In this document: positions 1 to 55,900 of the stretch, in pieces | How the letters are laid out: each line of letters starts with the position of its first letter | How positions within the stretch are numbered: position 1 is the first letter of the stretch | Assembly: GCA_949710005.1 (NCBI GenBank) | Contig: OX453276.1 | Coordinates: 4,709,201-4,773,200, forward strand | DNA length: 64,000 nt | Origin: Ricordea florida | Taxonomy: Eukaryota > Cnidaria > Anthozoa > Corallimorpharia > Ricordeidae | Reading direction: 5' to 3' | Translations under genes and position numbers: made by a program | Notes under the pieces: model-generated | Databases searched by the model: none | Told to the model about the DNA's origin: nothing | What the model saw: the letters and a program-made list of their open reading frames with translations, nothing else

Positions 1-110
1 GCATTGCGTCGGTATCGCAAGGCCTTAGATTCGATTCCCAGTCAAGTCTTTCAGGTCTTATTTTCGCTATTTCTCGAGTTGCATACATAACTGAGACGAT
101 CTTTAACTTA
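1..110 (+). repeat. tRNA-derived SINE fragment (cut by window edge)
   Basis: Starts within a tRNA-like head (TTCGATTCCCA resembles a B box) and continues into the tail GTTGCATACATAACTGAGACGATC, which matches the tails of the SINE copies at 15389-15690 and 27940-28350. The 5' part lies outside the window. Confidence 0.6.
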
Positions 111-3100
111 TTAAAACAACAAATAAATAAACAAATAAATAAACCAGTAAGACTCAAACAGCACATGTCAGCAATTTTACTAGTCTCCAAAACGTGACCA
201 ACATCCAATTTCTCCTTAGCTGAGTACCCATAAAATTATAATTTGAAAAATTCAAGTCCATTCTAGTTACAAAAAGTAGTTTCTATTGCAAGGAGATACA
301 ACTTAAAGTGTCTATATTGCCTTGTGTTTTTTTTTTCGTGGTTCTGGTTTGTACATTAAGACAGGATAGCTGTTCAAAAAAGGCTTTTTGCGAATTCCAC
401 CGTTTTTACCCAGAAATCGTCGTTCAAAGGTCCAGTTTGAGCCACACCTATCAAACTTGACCGAGCTAGTAAGGGGCATGGGTCTATTCGTGACTTGACG
501 TCACAAACTGATTTGCATTCATTAAATCTTTATAAATATGCATACTCAAAAGGAGTAATCAAGTTAAGGAGAATCTAGATGGAGATCTTGGTAACTAAGG
601 ACAAAACACTTACTGTCGTATGACCTTGTCATGCACCATGTAGATGGACCGTCGTACACTGTCCTGTAATTTCCCGGATGTTTTGTGATATGTTGCGTTA
701 ATTTGTCAGTACTTAAGCCAAGAGTTGCATTGACTTGTCGGCCCAATTTATAAGGGAATTGCCGTTGGATTTTTCGTACGTCGCAATATGCACTGCTGCA
801 ATAGATACTCTTGTTCGGTCAGCTATAGAGTCTTAAAGTCAAACATGCAAAGAAACAACTCTATGCAAAACAGTAAATGTTTTCATGTAGATCATGCAGA
901 TGCTTGGAACGTGTTTTCGCCTTCTGTATGAGTGGGGTGGTGTTAGTGTACTTGCTAATGTTCGAGAGCGCTAACTATGGAAAAGGTTTTTTACAACAGG
1001 ACCCTTGGTCTTCGCTTTTGTCAACAAAATTTAACTGTCAAATCAAATAAATGTAGCTAATTTGAGACCTCCCAGACATTGCGAAACATTACTGACTTCT
1101 TTAAAAGCAAAAAATCACTTTATCCCTCACCATAAGAGTGATGAACAAATAGCGTCTCCTTAACAAATCAGTAGAATATTGATTGAGGTTAACGAGAATA
1201 TAAGAACTGATTACATAAGCTAGTAAACACTTTTCTAGATCATTCATGAAATTCTCTCTTATCGTATTTATTTTAAACTAAAGGGAAAAAAATATATAAA
1301 GTCAAAGATGTAGAGAGCTGCAAAGTCTTGATCTACTGATGAAATTCTCTCTACTAATACATTGCCAAAGGAATGGAGATAGGTTAAGAGTTATGATGTA
1401 TAAAATCGGATCAAGTATAATAAATAATAAATAATAATAATAATGAACTTTATTTGAGTGTCAAGTGTATTTAGCACTGCTGTACTAATTGGGGACACTG
1501 TAAAGCACAAATGAAATAAATTAAATCAAATCAAATGTTGTTAAATCAAATAAAGGTTAAAGCTGACCCGAGTAACAGAGTATCGTTCTTTGTTATCGAA
1601 TCTTTTTAAAAGTTATATCTACTTTTGATTTCTTTAGATTAGATCGCATTATACCAACCATTGCGCTGCCTGCGCATTAACAAACAATTGGCAAAGAAGG
1701 AATATCCCTTTTTAGCGCTTACGGGACCATCTGCAGATTACCTTGGCTGCTTTAGCAAGTGAGCTGTAAGTCACTGGCGTTTAATTAAATTGTCATTACA
1801 AACATACTAGCTACGATCAATGAAGTTGTAGAAATAACGTCATCATTGTGCAGTGGTTATTGTCTGGGTTCCCCTTTTTGACCAAACACACTTGTTATGT
1901 CTGTCGAGAAGTAATGTCTGTTTTTAAGTATAAAGAGCTTGTCTTATGTTAACTTGATTCACACTACCCCCAACGGTGTGTCTTAAAAGGATTTACCATT
2001 TCTTAAGAAAAGTGACCTACAGTGTAGCCAGTTGTGCAAAAAGGGCAGCATAATTACATCTGAACCTGAATCCTAAAGAATTGTTGGTAAGGTGATGGCA
2101 AGACTTCAGGCCAGCTTAAAGGATAAAGCAGTCGAAATCGTCATTCATGACTCGTTCCGATATTGTGGTAGAATTTCTGATTAAGCTCATTATCAATCAG
2201 TGGGTTTTTGTCATTAGATTAATTTAGGTAACAGCAGTGTCATGATAAACGTAGGCTGGTCCATTTTGAAGACGTTACTTCAGAGAAAATCTAAACGTAA
2301 TAAGCGAACTGTAGATAAAAAGTTTGTATATTATAACTGATTATTTCTCAAACGCATCAATAAATAAATGCATAACGAATGACAAAGGAAATCAAGCACC
2401 GTGACATGTTTGGATATCTGAAAGTACTTCTCAAACTCATCACTGATGCACATAGGAAAGACAAAGGAAATCAAACACTGTGACGTGTTTGGATATACAC
2501 GAAAGATGAATCACCAATTCAACATCAGGGAGCAGTCACTAGGGACTGTTCAAAAGACCCGAAAGTAAGATCATTTTTTTTCTTAGCATTTTCTTTGTTA
2601 ATTAAAAAATCTTTCCTTATTACCTTAAGCCACGCTTTGGTTAAAGAGCAGTTGGCACAAATGAGATGAGTCGCTTAAGAATCACGGTATTATTTTGTTA
2701 CATAATTTTTACCAACTCGGCAATCATTGTGATTATGATAGAACCTTGTGAGTTGTTAAAAGTCGTAAAAATTTATAGTGGAATTAAATCAGGTTAGTCG
2801 ATTAAATATCACTGTAGTTCAGTTTATTACACACAGTTTATATTACAAACTTCTTGTTGCATCAGTGATCATTCATAACGTTAACACCATTTGATGTTAA
2901 TTCAACGTTAAAATCTTATTCTGGTTTTTTATCGATTTCTTTTACCCTATTGTTTCTCCATTATTGTTTCCCTACAAAACTTTGTACACAATCTTTAGTG
3001 ATTATAATTACACCTAAGTTTAAATTACCTCTTTGTCTTACTTTTTACTTTAAGAAAAATGTAATGAAATTTCCAAAACCTAGACCGTTAGAGACTTCTT

Positions 3101-3487
3101 GAAGTATTGGTTACAAAATCATGCTTACATTCCAATTGGAATATAGTAACAGCAGCTAACAGTAGTGTGGCGTAAAACACATGTGCGTCAGTTGGTAATA
3201 CAACTGTCAATCGGGCTTATGATAGACAATGGACTTCGGCGTAAGTCCCTCTCAGGGCAAAAGAAAATTAATTCACAAAGCCGTACTTCTTTTATGGTGA
3301 AACACTCTGATCACCATTTAAAATGATTTTTTTGGTTTCGGAGAAAAACGATCATACTTCCTTATCAGGCCTACAAGGGAATAGATGCTTCGTTTCGTGT
3401 CCTTTCAGGATCTTCCCTCAGTGGTGTGAGCTAGCCATTTTGCGGAAGTCCCACCTTGTCAGTTATTCCTCTATTGCCTAAACCCAC
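111..3487. other. Intergenic / 3' flank of gene A
   Basis: AT-rich sequence without a supported gene. The short ORF at 564-746 has no recognisable content. Contains a probable LINE end (1395-1500) and, at 2385-2500, two copies of a motif (GACAAAGGAAATCAA followed by CACxGTGACxTGTTTGGATA) that recurs at 19285-19330 and, more diverged, at 62798-62830. The part nearest 3487 should hold the gene A 3' UTR; an AATAAA on the minus strand near 2822 is a possible but distant signal. Confidence 0.5.
1395..1500 (-). repeat. Probable 3' end of a LINE with ATT microsatellite tail
   Basis: On the minus strand the sequence runs GTGTCCCCAATTAGTACAGC...AATAAAGTTCATT and then into an ATT/ATTT repeat. Ending in a short tandem tail is usual for CR1/L2-type LINE 3' termini. 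No coding part is attached, so the family is uncertain. Confidence 0.4.
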
Positions 3488-45872
<42,385 letters not shown>

Positions 45873-47483
45873 CCTCGTCGATCATAGCCAAATTCTCATC
45901 AGATTCTCCCACGATTTAACCCATCTTTTCTCCATGAATTTCAAAGAAAAATCAGAGTTTCAACACGAGCAGAAATTTTGCGACCTTATTAGTCACTTCT
46001 ATGCTATTCTTGTTTTAGTAATAATAGATTAAGCGCTCTGTGGTTACATCATCGAGGTGAGAATGCCTCTTGAATGACGTAAAAGACAGGCTGCCTTCCA
46101 ACACTGTTTGGTTCGACATTTGGAATACTGTTTCTACAGGTTTAATCTGACAGCCATGTTTCAAATATTAAGGGAAAAGTCTGCTTTTAAGGTGTTCCAC
46201 TGCTGTCCACATTTCCTCAAAATCACCTGTTTTAACCTGCTGTTAATTAGTTAAGCCCCTTCCTCTTAAATCTAACACTTTTTTAATCACTAAAAAAACG
46301 GGCCTTCCAAGTTGAAAATGTGAATTTGTGTTATGAGGTGAAGTTTGCTCGATCACAGGTTCTTCACGTTTCACCCATAGTTTTAATCTAACTATTTTCC
46401 TTCGTCAATCTTAGCTTGTTCTCTAAACGGAGCAAACACATTTCTATATGTCTAACGCTTTGTCGAACTTGCATGAAAAGGGGAAAACTTTACGAGAGAA
46501 CACAGACAATGTAAGCAACTTGCAATTCGTTTAACGTATGTTCTTCTGGAAACCTTCCGCGCGTTATAGAAGTCTTTTGAAATAAAAATTAGAACTGATG
46601 ATCATCAATAATTATTAGAAACAACGCGTTACAACGTTTTCGCGCCTGACTGGTTTGAGTAGACGTCTCAAGTGGAAAATAACGTACTAGCGATTTTACA
46701 CTTCATTGGGCACTCGTCTATTTATTTTACGCTCCAGTTCCCGATTCATCTTAAACTGACAACCTAAATCGCGAAAAATTTAAGGTTTAGGAATCCTGTT
46801 TCCTGTTTTTGCAGTAACACAGAAATAGATTCTCTTCCAACAAGCCGACTATGGTATCATCGAACTGAGAAACTATCTAAGACGGGGCCAAAGTCCAACT
46901 CGAAAAATCTTTTGTACGCTAAAGTAAATCTTAGAAATCACTGTTAAAAAAGAGGAGTTTTAATTGGAATTCAAAATTTTTTGCTTTTTAACAAATTAAA
47001 TAGCAATACGATTTTTTGATCAGTTCAAGATGACAATTCGCTTCACTTTTGATTTCTATTGATTTCTATGTTCAAAAGTGTTTGCATCATTTTCATATGA
47101 AAAAAGCAAATAATTTGTGATAATTCAATCACAGGACAAAAACAAGATTGCTTTCAGTGAACACGAAAATGGTTAGTGTGATTTCCAAACGAGAAATAAA
47201 AACAAAAGGGCGAGTTCTTAACAGCATTTTCAAAAATACTTTTCCTGAGTATAATTCCACCAATTTTGTTGCAGGTTCAATAAAATCAAGAAATAAGTGT
47301 TTTCGAGTATACCTAAATTAGACGAAGTTAACACTTTTATTTCTCGAGGGCCCCGCATTGGTAAATTGGCTTTTAGTCACTTAGTTATAAATCAGAAAAA
47401 GAATTACTTTATCTGAGTTAAAAGGTATACCAAAGAAAAATTATCGGAAAACAGACATAATGACCAAAGGGTCAAAAATTGTA
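45873..47483. other. Upstream region of gene A
   Basis: The expected 5' UTR and promoter of gene A lie near 45873-46050. No TATA box or initiator can be called with confidence. The rest is AT-rich with no supported gene. Confidence 0.4.
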
Positions 47484-49477
47484 CAGGTCTTAACTTAGAG
47501 GCGTTTTCCCGCCAATTTTCACCTGCCACTTGGTCAACGCCCTCTCTACAAGAAACAAAAACATTGGCGACACCAAGCTTATTTTGGTTCCTTCCACGGT
47601 TGTTTATTTTACATTGGAGTGCTTGCTTTTATCACTTGCAGTATTCGAAGCATGAGATACAGTTATTACGCTCTATTAAGCCAAAATTCTGCATATCCGA
47701 CCGTGCGATATTTTCAAAGTATTTCCTTCACGACTGGTTGATACCTTTGTTCAATCTCACCTGTTTCAAAACGGTTCGGTCATGATAAATTGATTGGTCA
47801 AAATGCTTTACACGGTTCAACAGAACGTTCAATTGACTTCTAGTGAAAAGCGTTTGACATCCATCAAGTTAACTATTCTGATCTTTAACACTGAAAATTT
47901 TGACAAGTATGCAAAATTTTTCTCCTATGCGACATATGAATCTGAATGTAAATTTGAACGCACTAAAAAACCTCTTGAGATCACGTCACGGTTTTTCAAT
48001 ATGGATAAAAGAAATTTAATAAACAGTTGGTTGGAAAGGCTTACAAAAGTCAACCTGTTCTGCCCTGTCTTAGCTTGTAAAATTAAAACTATACACAACA
48101 TGTTTAACTGTTAATGTAAACAAAAAAGGGTGTTAATTCTAACTTTGCTTTCACCTACATAGTTTGCCTATCTCTAGATCAGTAGTATGTACTTGGGATC
48201 CACTAGCTAAAAAAATACCTTTCACCAATCGAGTTGGAGGCCCTTACTGCAAGTTATGGACCGAGTTTTTTCTCTCGAGGGGAAATAACGAGGATCCGTA
48301 ACTTGCAGTACTGACCGAGAAAAACGAGATAAGTAAGATGTTTATTATACCTCTTTTTGATCGCACGAAAAGGTTTCAAATTTAGCTGGCCTTACAGGAG
48401 AATGCGGCACTCAAAATTGATCAATCGCAGCACGCGCACTAACTGAAAGATATAATGAGAAATTTAAGTGTCAAATTCTTGTCTCACATTCTTTACTGGG
48501 TGCAATTTAACTTTGAAGTTGGTTGATTTTGGTTGTTGGACACAGACGCTCTTAGAGGAATATTTTTAAATTTAACTATAGAGATAGAAGAAAATTTGAC
48601 AGGTGTAACGAACCACGATTGCGTTTCTCATGGCGAAGGATTTTGCCAACATAGGCGGGGGTACTCAGCAATGGTTGCTTTCAAACTTACATGTAATGAC
48701 ATTCAGAGGAGGCGTGACACTTGCTCAAGTCCACAGAGCATTGGACTTTTTAGTCAGTTTGTGAAAGCAAATAGAAATACACGGTCGAAACACATTAAAA
48801 GGGATTCACTGGTGGAGTCGGCAGCGGAGATATTAGAATTTACGATATCTCACTTTACCTGTTATGCATTGCTTGTTGCTTTAATTTAGAATTACTAGGC
48901 TAGTACAAGTAAATATACGTTTTGTTACCAAGATGGAAGAATGTGTACATTGAATTTATTTCATCGACCCTGATATACTGAGAAACTGTGTTAGGATCGA
49001 GGGAGGTTTCTTCTGTGGTCACGATGAAATCCAGCTACATAAATGTCACACGGGAAAATGATTTTGTAGGCTGTTAAAATTTTCTAAGTTTAAGATCAGA
49101 ATGTTTAATGATTGCTGTCTTAAAGTCTCAACTAAAAGACAAATTGTGGTATTGACAGTTTTGATCAACCATGTAAATTGTCTTGACCGGTCAATTAATC
49201 CGAGCCGCTTTGAAACCAGTGAGATTCAATAATCGTATCGACCGGTCTTGAAGGAAATACGCTGAAAATACTTCACAGTCACTAATGAAGAACTGGAGCT
49301 TCAGAGAGCGTGTTTCGTGCTCCGAATACTGCAAGTAATGATAGAACACTGCAATGAAAAAAATAACCATGTTATCATTTTTTTCGCGAATGTTTTAATT
49401 TTGTTTCTATAGAGAAGAGGGCGTTTTCTTGGCGTCAGGTGAAAATTAACGGGAAAACGCCTCCAAGATAGGACCTG
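47484..49477. mobile_element. ~2-kb DNA element with ~60-bp terminal inverted repeats
   Basis: The left end CAGGTCTTAACTTAGAGGCG...TTTCCCGCCAATTTTCACCTG has its diverged complement at the right end (49415-49477). The interior holds ORFs of 73, 106 and 118 codons that I do not recognise; none shows a transposase motif. A smaller inverted pair sits inside at ~48255-48312 (TGCAAGTTA...TAACTTGCA). Non-autonomous or an unfamiliar superfamily; no target duplication is clear. Confidence 0.65.
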
Positions 49478-49597
49478 CTTGATGGCTAGTCTTTACGTAC
49501 CGCGCCTAATGTGGTTTTTGAGCGAGCCCGATTTTGGCCTCTCTTTCCTTTACAATTTTTGTTTGTTGCAATGCGATCACAGAATAAAAAAAAATTA

Positions 49598-49785
49598 AGG
49601 GTGCGTTCCTTTGCTATAGTCGAGATTTGGGTTTGTGATCCGAGTTCACGCGAATCATTAAGCAACAGAGGAACCGAGAAATCCATTCTGGACAAGGATT
49701 AATCGGTTCCTTTGATGCGCCATGATCTGCGTGATCTCGGATCACAAATCTAAATCCAGATTATGCCAAAAGAATGCAACCTTAA
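49598..49785. mobile_element. Foldback MITE family 1, copy 3
   Basis: GTGCGTTCCTTTGCTATAGT to TTATGCCAAAAGAATGCAAC, same internal order as the other two copies. Lies between genes A and B. Confidence 0.7.
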
Positions 49786-50814
49786 TGTAGCAGCAATGTG
49801 AATTTGTACTGTCTACAGGGTTTTGATCTTTGATCTTCATTCCAAAACCAGAGGAAAAACGGTTACTGCAAAAATATTTTTCATAATGTTGAGAAATTAA
49901 CGTTTATTCCATTTATTTCATTTCTCATTCTTTCTGTACCTTAAACCGATTATAAAATATTATCAGGACAAACATTTTCCTTGATATCATACATTGCTTG
50001 GGAAAACGTTTTACTATAATAGATAAGAGAACAGTTTATCTCTACAGGCGTCGTTATTATATAGTATCGAAGCAATGGAAGTTGTGAATAGTTATATGTG
50101 CAGTCCATGTAGGATATAACTATCCAAGCAACTTTTAGAAGAGTTTCTCTAGGAAATAACGGCATTAGTTTTACACACTAGTAAGTCTGATGAGTATGAG
50201 GGATGGCTATACATAGTTTCAAATTGAATTATGGTATACTTATTTCATTTCAAGGGTAGGTGACTAGATCCACAGTGATTTCGAGCGGCATGTGCATTCA
50301 TTCTGATTAATTGTTCCTCGACTGAGATACTCCCTACTGCCTGACTGATCGTTTGGAGTATGACTTAACGTTACTAAATCAATATACAATACATTTGGCA
50401 ATTTGTAACTTTGATTTAAAAATTCTTTCAAAATCTTGATAGGATTCAACGAATGATACATTTGCTATACAGGAAAAGGAATGAAGCTTGCATTGCCACT
50501 TTTACATTTGAACAAAGATGGATGGCTCGGCTGATGAGTTTTCACACCCTTGTGACTAACGTTTTTGAGGTGTGTTGAGGATGTTATTGAGACTTCCTTC
50601 AGCTAAGGGCTTATTCTCCTAATTTCTCGGTTAACCTCGCACGCCATTGCAAAAGCCATGCTACATTTTAGTTCGACTTGCAGCCCATCCAAAGGCGTGG
50701 GTATTAAATTTGGTCACTCTCTTTTGACATTTTGAATTTTTTCACATTCAAGATAAGGTGCAATATAGAAGTACGTAATATGTTGAGGTAAGATATGCAA
50801 GCTATATTGTTTAC
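49786..50814. other. Spacer downstream of gene B
   Basis: Includes the presumed gene B 3' UTR. No ORF with recognisable content and no certain polyadenylation signal close to the stop. Confidence 0.4.
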
Positions 50815-52910
50815 TTATGAGGGTAAATGGCTAGTTTTCAGCTTCAATGTCCGCCTGTTGTGACGGCGAGTCATTTTACGTTTACTATTCTTACTGACGC
50901 TTTCAAATTTTTTAGTAAAGGGAACAGCTTCGGTTTTGAAAGAAGGCAAGATAGCTCTGTTCTTTTCTCTAAAGCTCTTTTTCGTTCTCCGTGACATACT
51001 TCTTACACCGTAAGGTCGGTTTATAATCATTCTTGGGCTTTCTGCAGTGCGTTTGCTTTGCAAACAACAGTCATGATGACAGTAGTAGAGGCAGTTGTAA
51101 GGTCGACACTCCGAGGGACACGGTACCTTGATAGTGTAATGCGACACTTCCTTTTCATGATTTGGTTTCTCTTGATCTAAGGACGCCATACAGCAGACTT
51201 CATCACAATTTGGGTAGCAAGCATTTGAGCAGCCAGGATGGCATGCGGCCGCTGAATGCTGAAAGGTCAGTGGCGTGGTTGGTGAAGCAGGCTCCTTTGG
51301 TCGCACCGTTGGAACATGAGGTGGATAACTTCGTATTCCATGCAAAGATAACCCTGCGTTACAACAGGTCATGGTACACGCCGGGAAGCATTCCGAAGCA
51401 CAATTTCCTGGACATTCAGGTGCATTCGGTGACCCAGCAGGAGGTAAAGAAGTGTGTAAGGAAGACATTGGAACGTGCCCACAACATCGGAAAGGACAGG
51501 AGGGATCGCAGTGGTGTTCGCAAATGCGTGGACAGCGCTGTTGAAAAGGAGGGGGTGCCTTTGCAAAGAAATTGTTGTAGGGTTGCTGGCTCTGGAGACC
51601 CTCAGACGATTCGATGTTCTTATCTGCGTTATGCTTTGATGTTGGAAAGTCACCTCTGCGACAACAATTCTCGTGGCATTGTGGGTAACAATAGGCTGGG
51701 CAACCTGGCGTACAGGCAGCCGGTGGCCTCGCAGGGGCCGGAGCATGAGGTGAGATACGCAAAGCAGATGTCTTAGTTGTACCAAATGGAACTGTTGGAT
51801 GGTGTTGTGCTGTCTGTAGACCATTTAATTTAGAGCAGCAACCTGCTTGGCAACTGTTGGAGCAGAACCACTTGCAAGAAGGCTGACACCTGGATTTGGC
51901 CATCGCTGAAGATTCCATAAGTTTTGCACCGCAACATTTTTCAGGACAAATGTGCAAGCAGGTCTTGTTACAATAATGGGGGCATTGAAAGTCATTTTTC
52001 CTTGGACCTTCTGCGACTCCAACCTCTTGAAACTTAAGGTGACTTTCTGTGATGGTTGGCTTTGGTTTTGGTGGATGGAGCGCATTCCGGGTGTGTCCGC
52101 TTGTTTTTCCAGGGATGTGGGGTAACCCTTGGGCAGGCTTGTTTGCATATAGATTGCCATACATATTGTACATCATATTCAGAAAGTTCATCATTCCAAA
52201 CCAACTCATTGCATTCCTGAAGAAGTCATCACTGTTCTTTCCCTCACGGTTATGTCCTGGTACATAACCACTGCTTGGAGCCATGAAAGAAGAGCTACGC
52301 TTACAGCAAATGGGTGGGCAGTTGGCGTTACACTTGTTTTTGCATGCACCAGGGCAGAATTTTTGCACCATTACTCCCATAAAGTTTTCCTGAACCTTCG
52401 GATCCATCATGGGAAAGAGATTCTTAACTCCTGGTAGGTAACAACATCGCTTAGGACATGACGGTTTGCAGCTCTTCATGCAGTTAATAGGACATTTTCG
52501 GAGGCAACATCTCACGGGACAAGACTCTCGACACTCTGTTTTACATGGCCCAGGACAATCCTCTTCAATTAGGGGTTTGGCCTCCATCTCGGACACGGAG
52601 AATCCCTCCGCTGGGCGTTTGAGGTCAACCGCTTGTAGGTCAACAGTCTCTAAATCATCAGGGCGCTTTTCAAAGTCTGGTGCATAGTTTGCAACATGTT
52701 CCTCTTGTTTCTCTTCCGGCTTTAAAAGAACCATTTGTGGCGGGGAAGCTGTAGTGTTCTTGCCAGGAGCTGAACTGGATGGTGGGTGGAAACTAGCATC
52801 ATTAAAGTGAATCTTGAGGACCGGATGGTGTTTGCAGCAATTTGCTGGGCAACCAGGATGACATGAAGCTGTACAATCCAATGGACAGTTTTTGTGCTTT
52901 ATCTTGTAGG
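50815..52910 (-). CDS. Gene B exon 5: eleven minicollagen-type CRDs and basic tail
   Basis: The acceptor is TTTGAACAG at 52911, in phase with exon 4. The CRDs, in protein numbering of the joined model, are 732-749, 842-859, 863-880, 909-926, 1033-1050, 1065-1082, 1123-1140, 1183-1200, 1223-1240, 1280-1297 and 1321-1339. Ten fit C-x3-C-x3-C-x3-C-x3-CC exactly (for example CPGPCKTECRESCPVRCC); the last has one extra residue in its second gap. Linkers of 3-106 residues are Pro-, His- and Ser-rich, as in nematocyst wall proteins, and one holds a Met/Asn/Tyr-rich stretch (NFLNMMYNMYGNLY). The final ~60 residues are strongly basic. All eleven CRDs lie in one uninterrupted exon, unlike the one-module-per-exon EGFs nearby. 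Confidence 0.87.
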
Positions 52911-55900
52911 CTGTTCAAACAAAGATAGATCTTTATGTCAAAATACTGAAATTTTTACACGAATTATAAAGCACTAGTGAAAAAGAGATCTAAATGTATG
53001 CTGCCAAGAAAACTTTCCCTTATCTCGATGGGAATCTAATTTACTAACTTCAGGAGCGATTAAACGTTGCTTTCCCGACTTCGCTAAGGGACGGACCATT
53101 AGAAAAGTGATGGAGGGGGGGGGGGGGGGGGTGGAGAATTTTCAGCTTGCACGAATTTTTTTTTTCGCTCACTGCTTGTGCAGGAATTTTTTTTTCAGGT
53201 GAACCCCTCTGCACGAATTTTTTTTACTACATGTGAAAAAGTCACAATTGGACCTTCCTTCTGCATGAATTTTTTTTACCTTCTTCTTTGCATGAATTTT
53301 TTTTTGGCATTTTCCCTTGCATGAATTTTTTTTTGTTTTTTTTCCCCACCCCCTCCCCCCATCACTTTTCTAATGGTCCGTCCCTAAGGAACAGTTATAT
53401 ACATTCATTTACGAATATATACATCAGTTATTTTTTCATCTTCTACGGGTACAGTACGAGCTCACAAATGACCAGCTCCCAGTTGGCTTTATAGCTCAAT
53501 TGGCTGGTGCGTTGCAGTGGTATCAAAAGATCACAATACGAACTCACAAAAGACCAGCTCTCAGTTCAAGCCTTGAATATTTGTCAGGTCTTATTGTCAG
53601 GTCTTATCTTCGTAACTGACTTATAGACCTACGAGGGTAAAAAAGGTAAAGGCGCACACAGCCTTTTATCGCAGGTACCCATTTATACACCTGGGTGGAG
53701 AGAGACATTGTGGAGTGAAGTTTCTTGTCTAAGGAAACAACACAGTACCACCACCAGGCTCTAACTCAGGCCCTCATGCTCGGAATTCCGGCACGCTAAC
53801 CACTACACTACCGTGTCTCCACATAACTGCGAGGATCTTTCATTAATTACAATAACAGAGCTTCAGAGATAATTTGATGCCACGCTTGTTTGAAATAATG
53901 AATGTAACTTAAAAAGTCACATTTTACCGGCCCAAAACAGAGCTTCTTATAGAAATATAGATATTCCCACCCAACATTAGCCGTGCTATTTGGAAAGAGG
54001 AAACGTATGTGCTTACAATTCTGGTATATTGTAATCTCCAAGAAAAAGGACATAATTGGAACTTACGCGCGCATTCATGTCCATTGAAGTAATGATGATG
54101 GTCGCAGAGACAAAATCCTTTAATGCACTTGCCGTGTTGTTTGCATCCAGGTAGGCAAGTATCAGCTAAAATAAAGGAAGAAATAAGTGGAAAAATTAAA
54201 ATGAATAAAACTGTAATTCTTTTAGCCAAAGACAAAGTACAGTCGTCAAAAATATGGTCTTCTGTTTTTGGTTGCTCTTGTAATGAGCTATAGTGGAAGA
54301 AAGTTCATTAATTTTGTTCCGTTAAGAACTTAATGACCTTTTTTGTGTCCCAAACATAGTACCAAAAATATTCTCCAATAGTAGAATAGGAAAACGTACG
54401 GCGACAATCCTGCCCGTCCCCAGTGTAGCCAGGTTTACAGACGCATCCCGTCTTTTCACATCTTGCGTTGTAATGGCATTCATTGCAGTCGACCTTGCTT
54501 GGCTCCTCATCTTGAACGGAGATAAAGTTTGTGAGACAAACAAGAATTAATTACATAGCGACACAAGCAAAAATAGCACGCTTTTTTTCATCAGAGCACA
54601 CAGAAAACTAAGGCATTGGGAAACAATCAAAGCCAAATTGTAAGCCCATCAAAAAGTAACCAACCCTTTTTTGTAGTTGTCAGTGTTACCATTTCTATTC
54701 AATCAAGGGAATCCAAGATCTCGATCATCTGTTATTTTGAATTCCCCGTTCCAAATCAAGGAATGGTCGATCAATAATCAACAGAAATATTGTTATTGGC
54801 AATCCAGTTAAAAGCGAATACATTCTATTAATCATAACGATCACGGCATGTAAGGCGTTTCTCCAGCACTTTTTTTTCTGTTCTAGACGAAATCATCATG
54901 CATGGCAAATCCAGGAAGACATATTTCAGGTTTCCAATAAAGTCTTGCCAAATGCGATGATTACCTCTATTCCAGTGACTTCTGTGTTATCATTCATTAT
55001 TTTAAGTTGCTAGTGCTAAAAATAATTTATTTTAAGAAAATTTTAATGCAAGAAATACTTGTCAATAATTGTCAAGCATACCTGCTTCCGGACCAGAAAG
55101 AGCAGACAGTATATGGGCCAGCGGTTGGTCATCATTGATTATGCACACTTTATCTATGCAACTTGCATGGGGAGGACATCCTTTACATCCTTTGACTGAG
55201 CATTTGAAAGGAATAAGACAACCTATTTTTTAGTTTCGCTGGTAAGCCTTCTAGATACAAAAATATTGTTATCAATATATTATTAACAAGAATGTTTCCA
55301 ACACTTAGCTCTATTGAATTAGTGTTTTAAATTGGTCATGTTGTTGTTAGGGTAGTGAATCATGTAAGCCTTTACAGAATATCCCGAGATCTTCTGATTA
55401 CCCCGCGAGGTGATCTCGGGATATTTTGCAAAGGCTTACATGATTAACTACCCTGTTGTCAACTCCTTCTAGTCTTAAATGTTATACAAGTTGTGTAACA
55501 CAGCGATTCAGAAACCAAAGTCATTTTTTTTTGCTCAGGTTGGGATCTCCTTCAAAGAATGACTAAAAAAAACTGGTGTGATTTAACTGCATGCCCCTCA
55601 TTTGTTCACAATAAATATCAAATCTCATGAGTAGCTTTCTCTTAACACCCACAAAGGAAGAGTAGACTATAGTTTTTGAATAAATCAAGCCATTTACGGT
55701 TTTTGCTGGCGATAGTTAGCCTTCATATTCTTGAAAGCATTCGAGAAGTTTCGTTCGATCGATGGTTCGGATAGTTAATTAGCCTATCAGCAATCCATTT
55801 TAACATACTTGCCAGCAGCCAATCAGCAGTTCCCTAAAAATCGTTGAAACTCACATGTGCTCCGTTTTGACCTCTCTCGTGTTTCAAGAGAAAGACAAGA

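Noticed and set aside
51162-51824. Plus-strand 204-codon ORF and minus-strand 151-codon ORF inside gene B exon 5
   Set aside because: Other-frame shadows of the CRD exon, created by its periodic cysteine codons; no independent domain.
50815-52910. Gene B as a true minicollagen or NOWA
   Set aside because: No Gly-X-Y collagen run and no C-type lectin or SCP domain anywhere in the joined protein; only the CRD module is shared.
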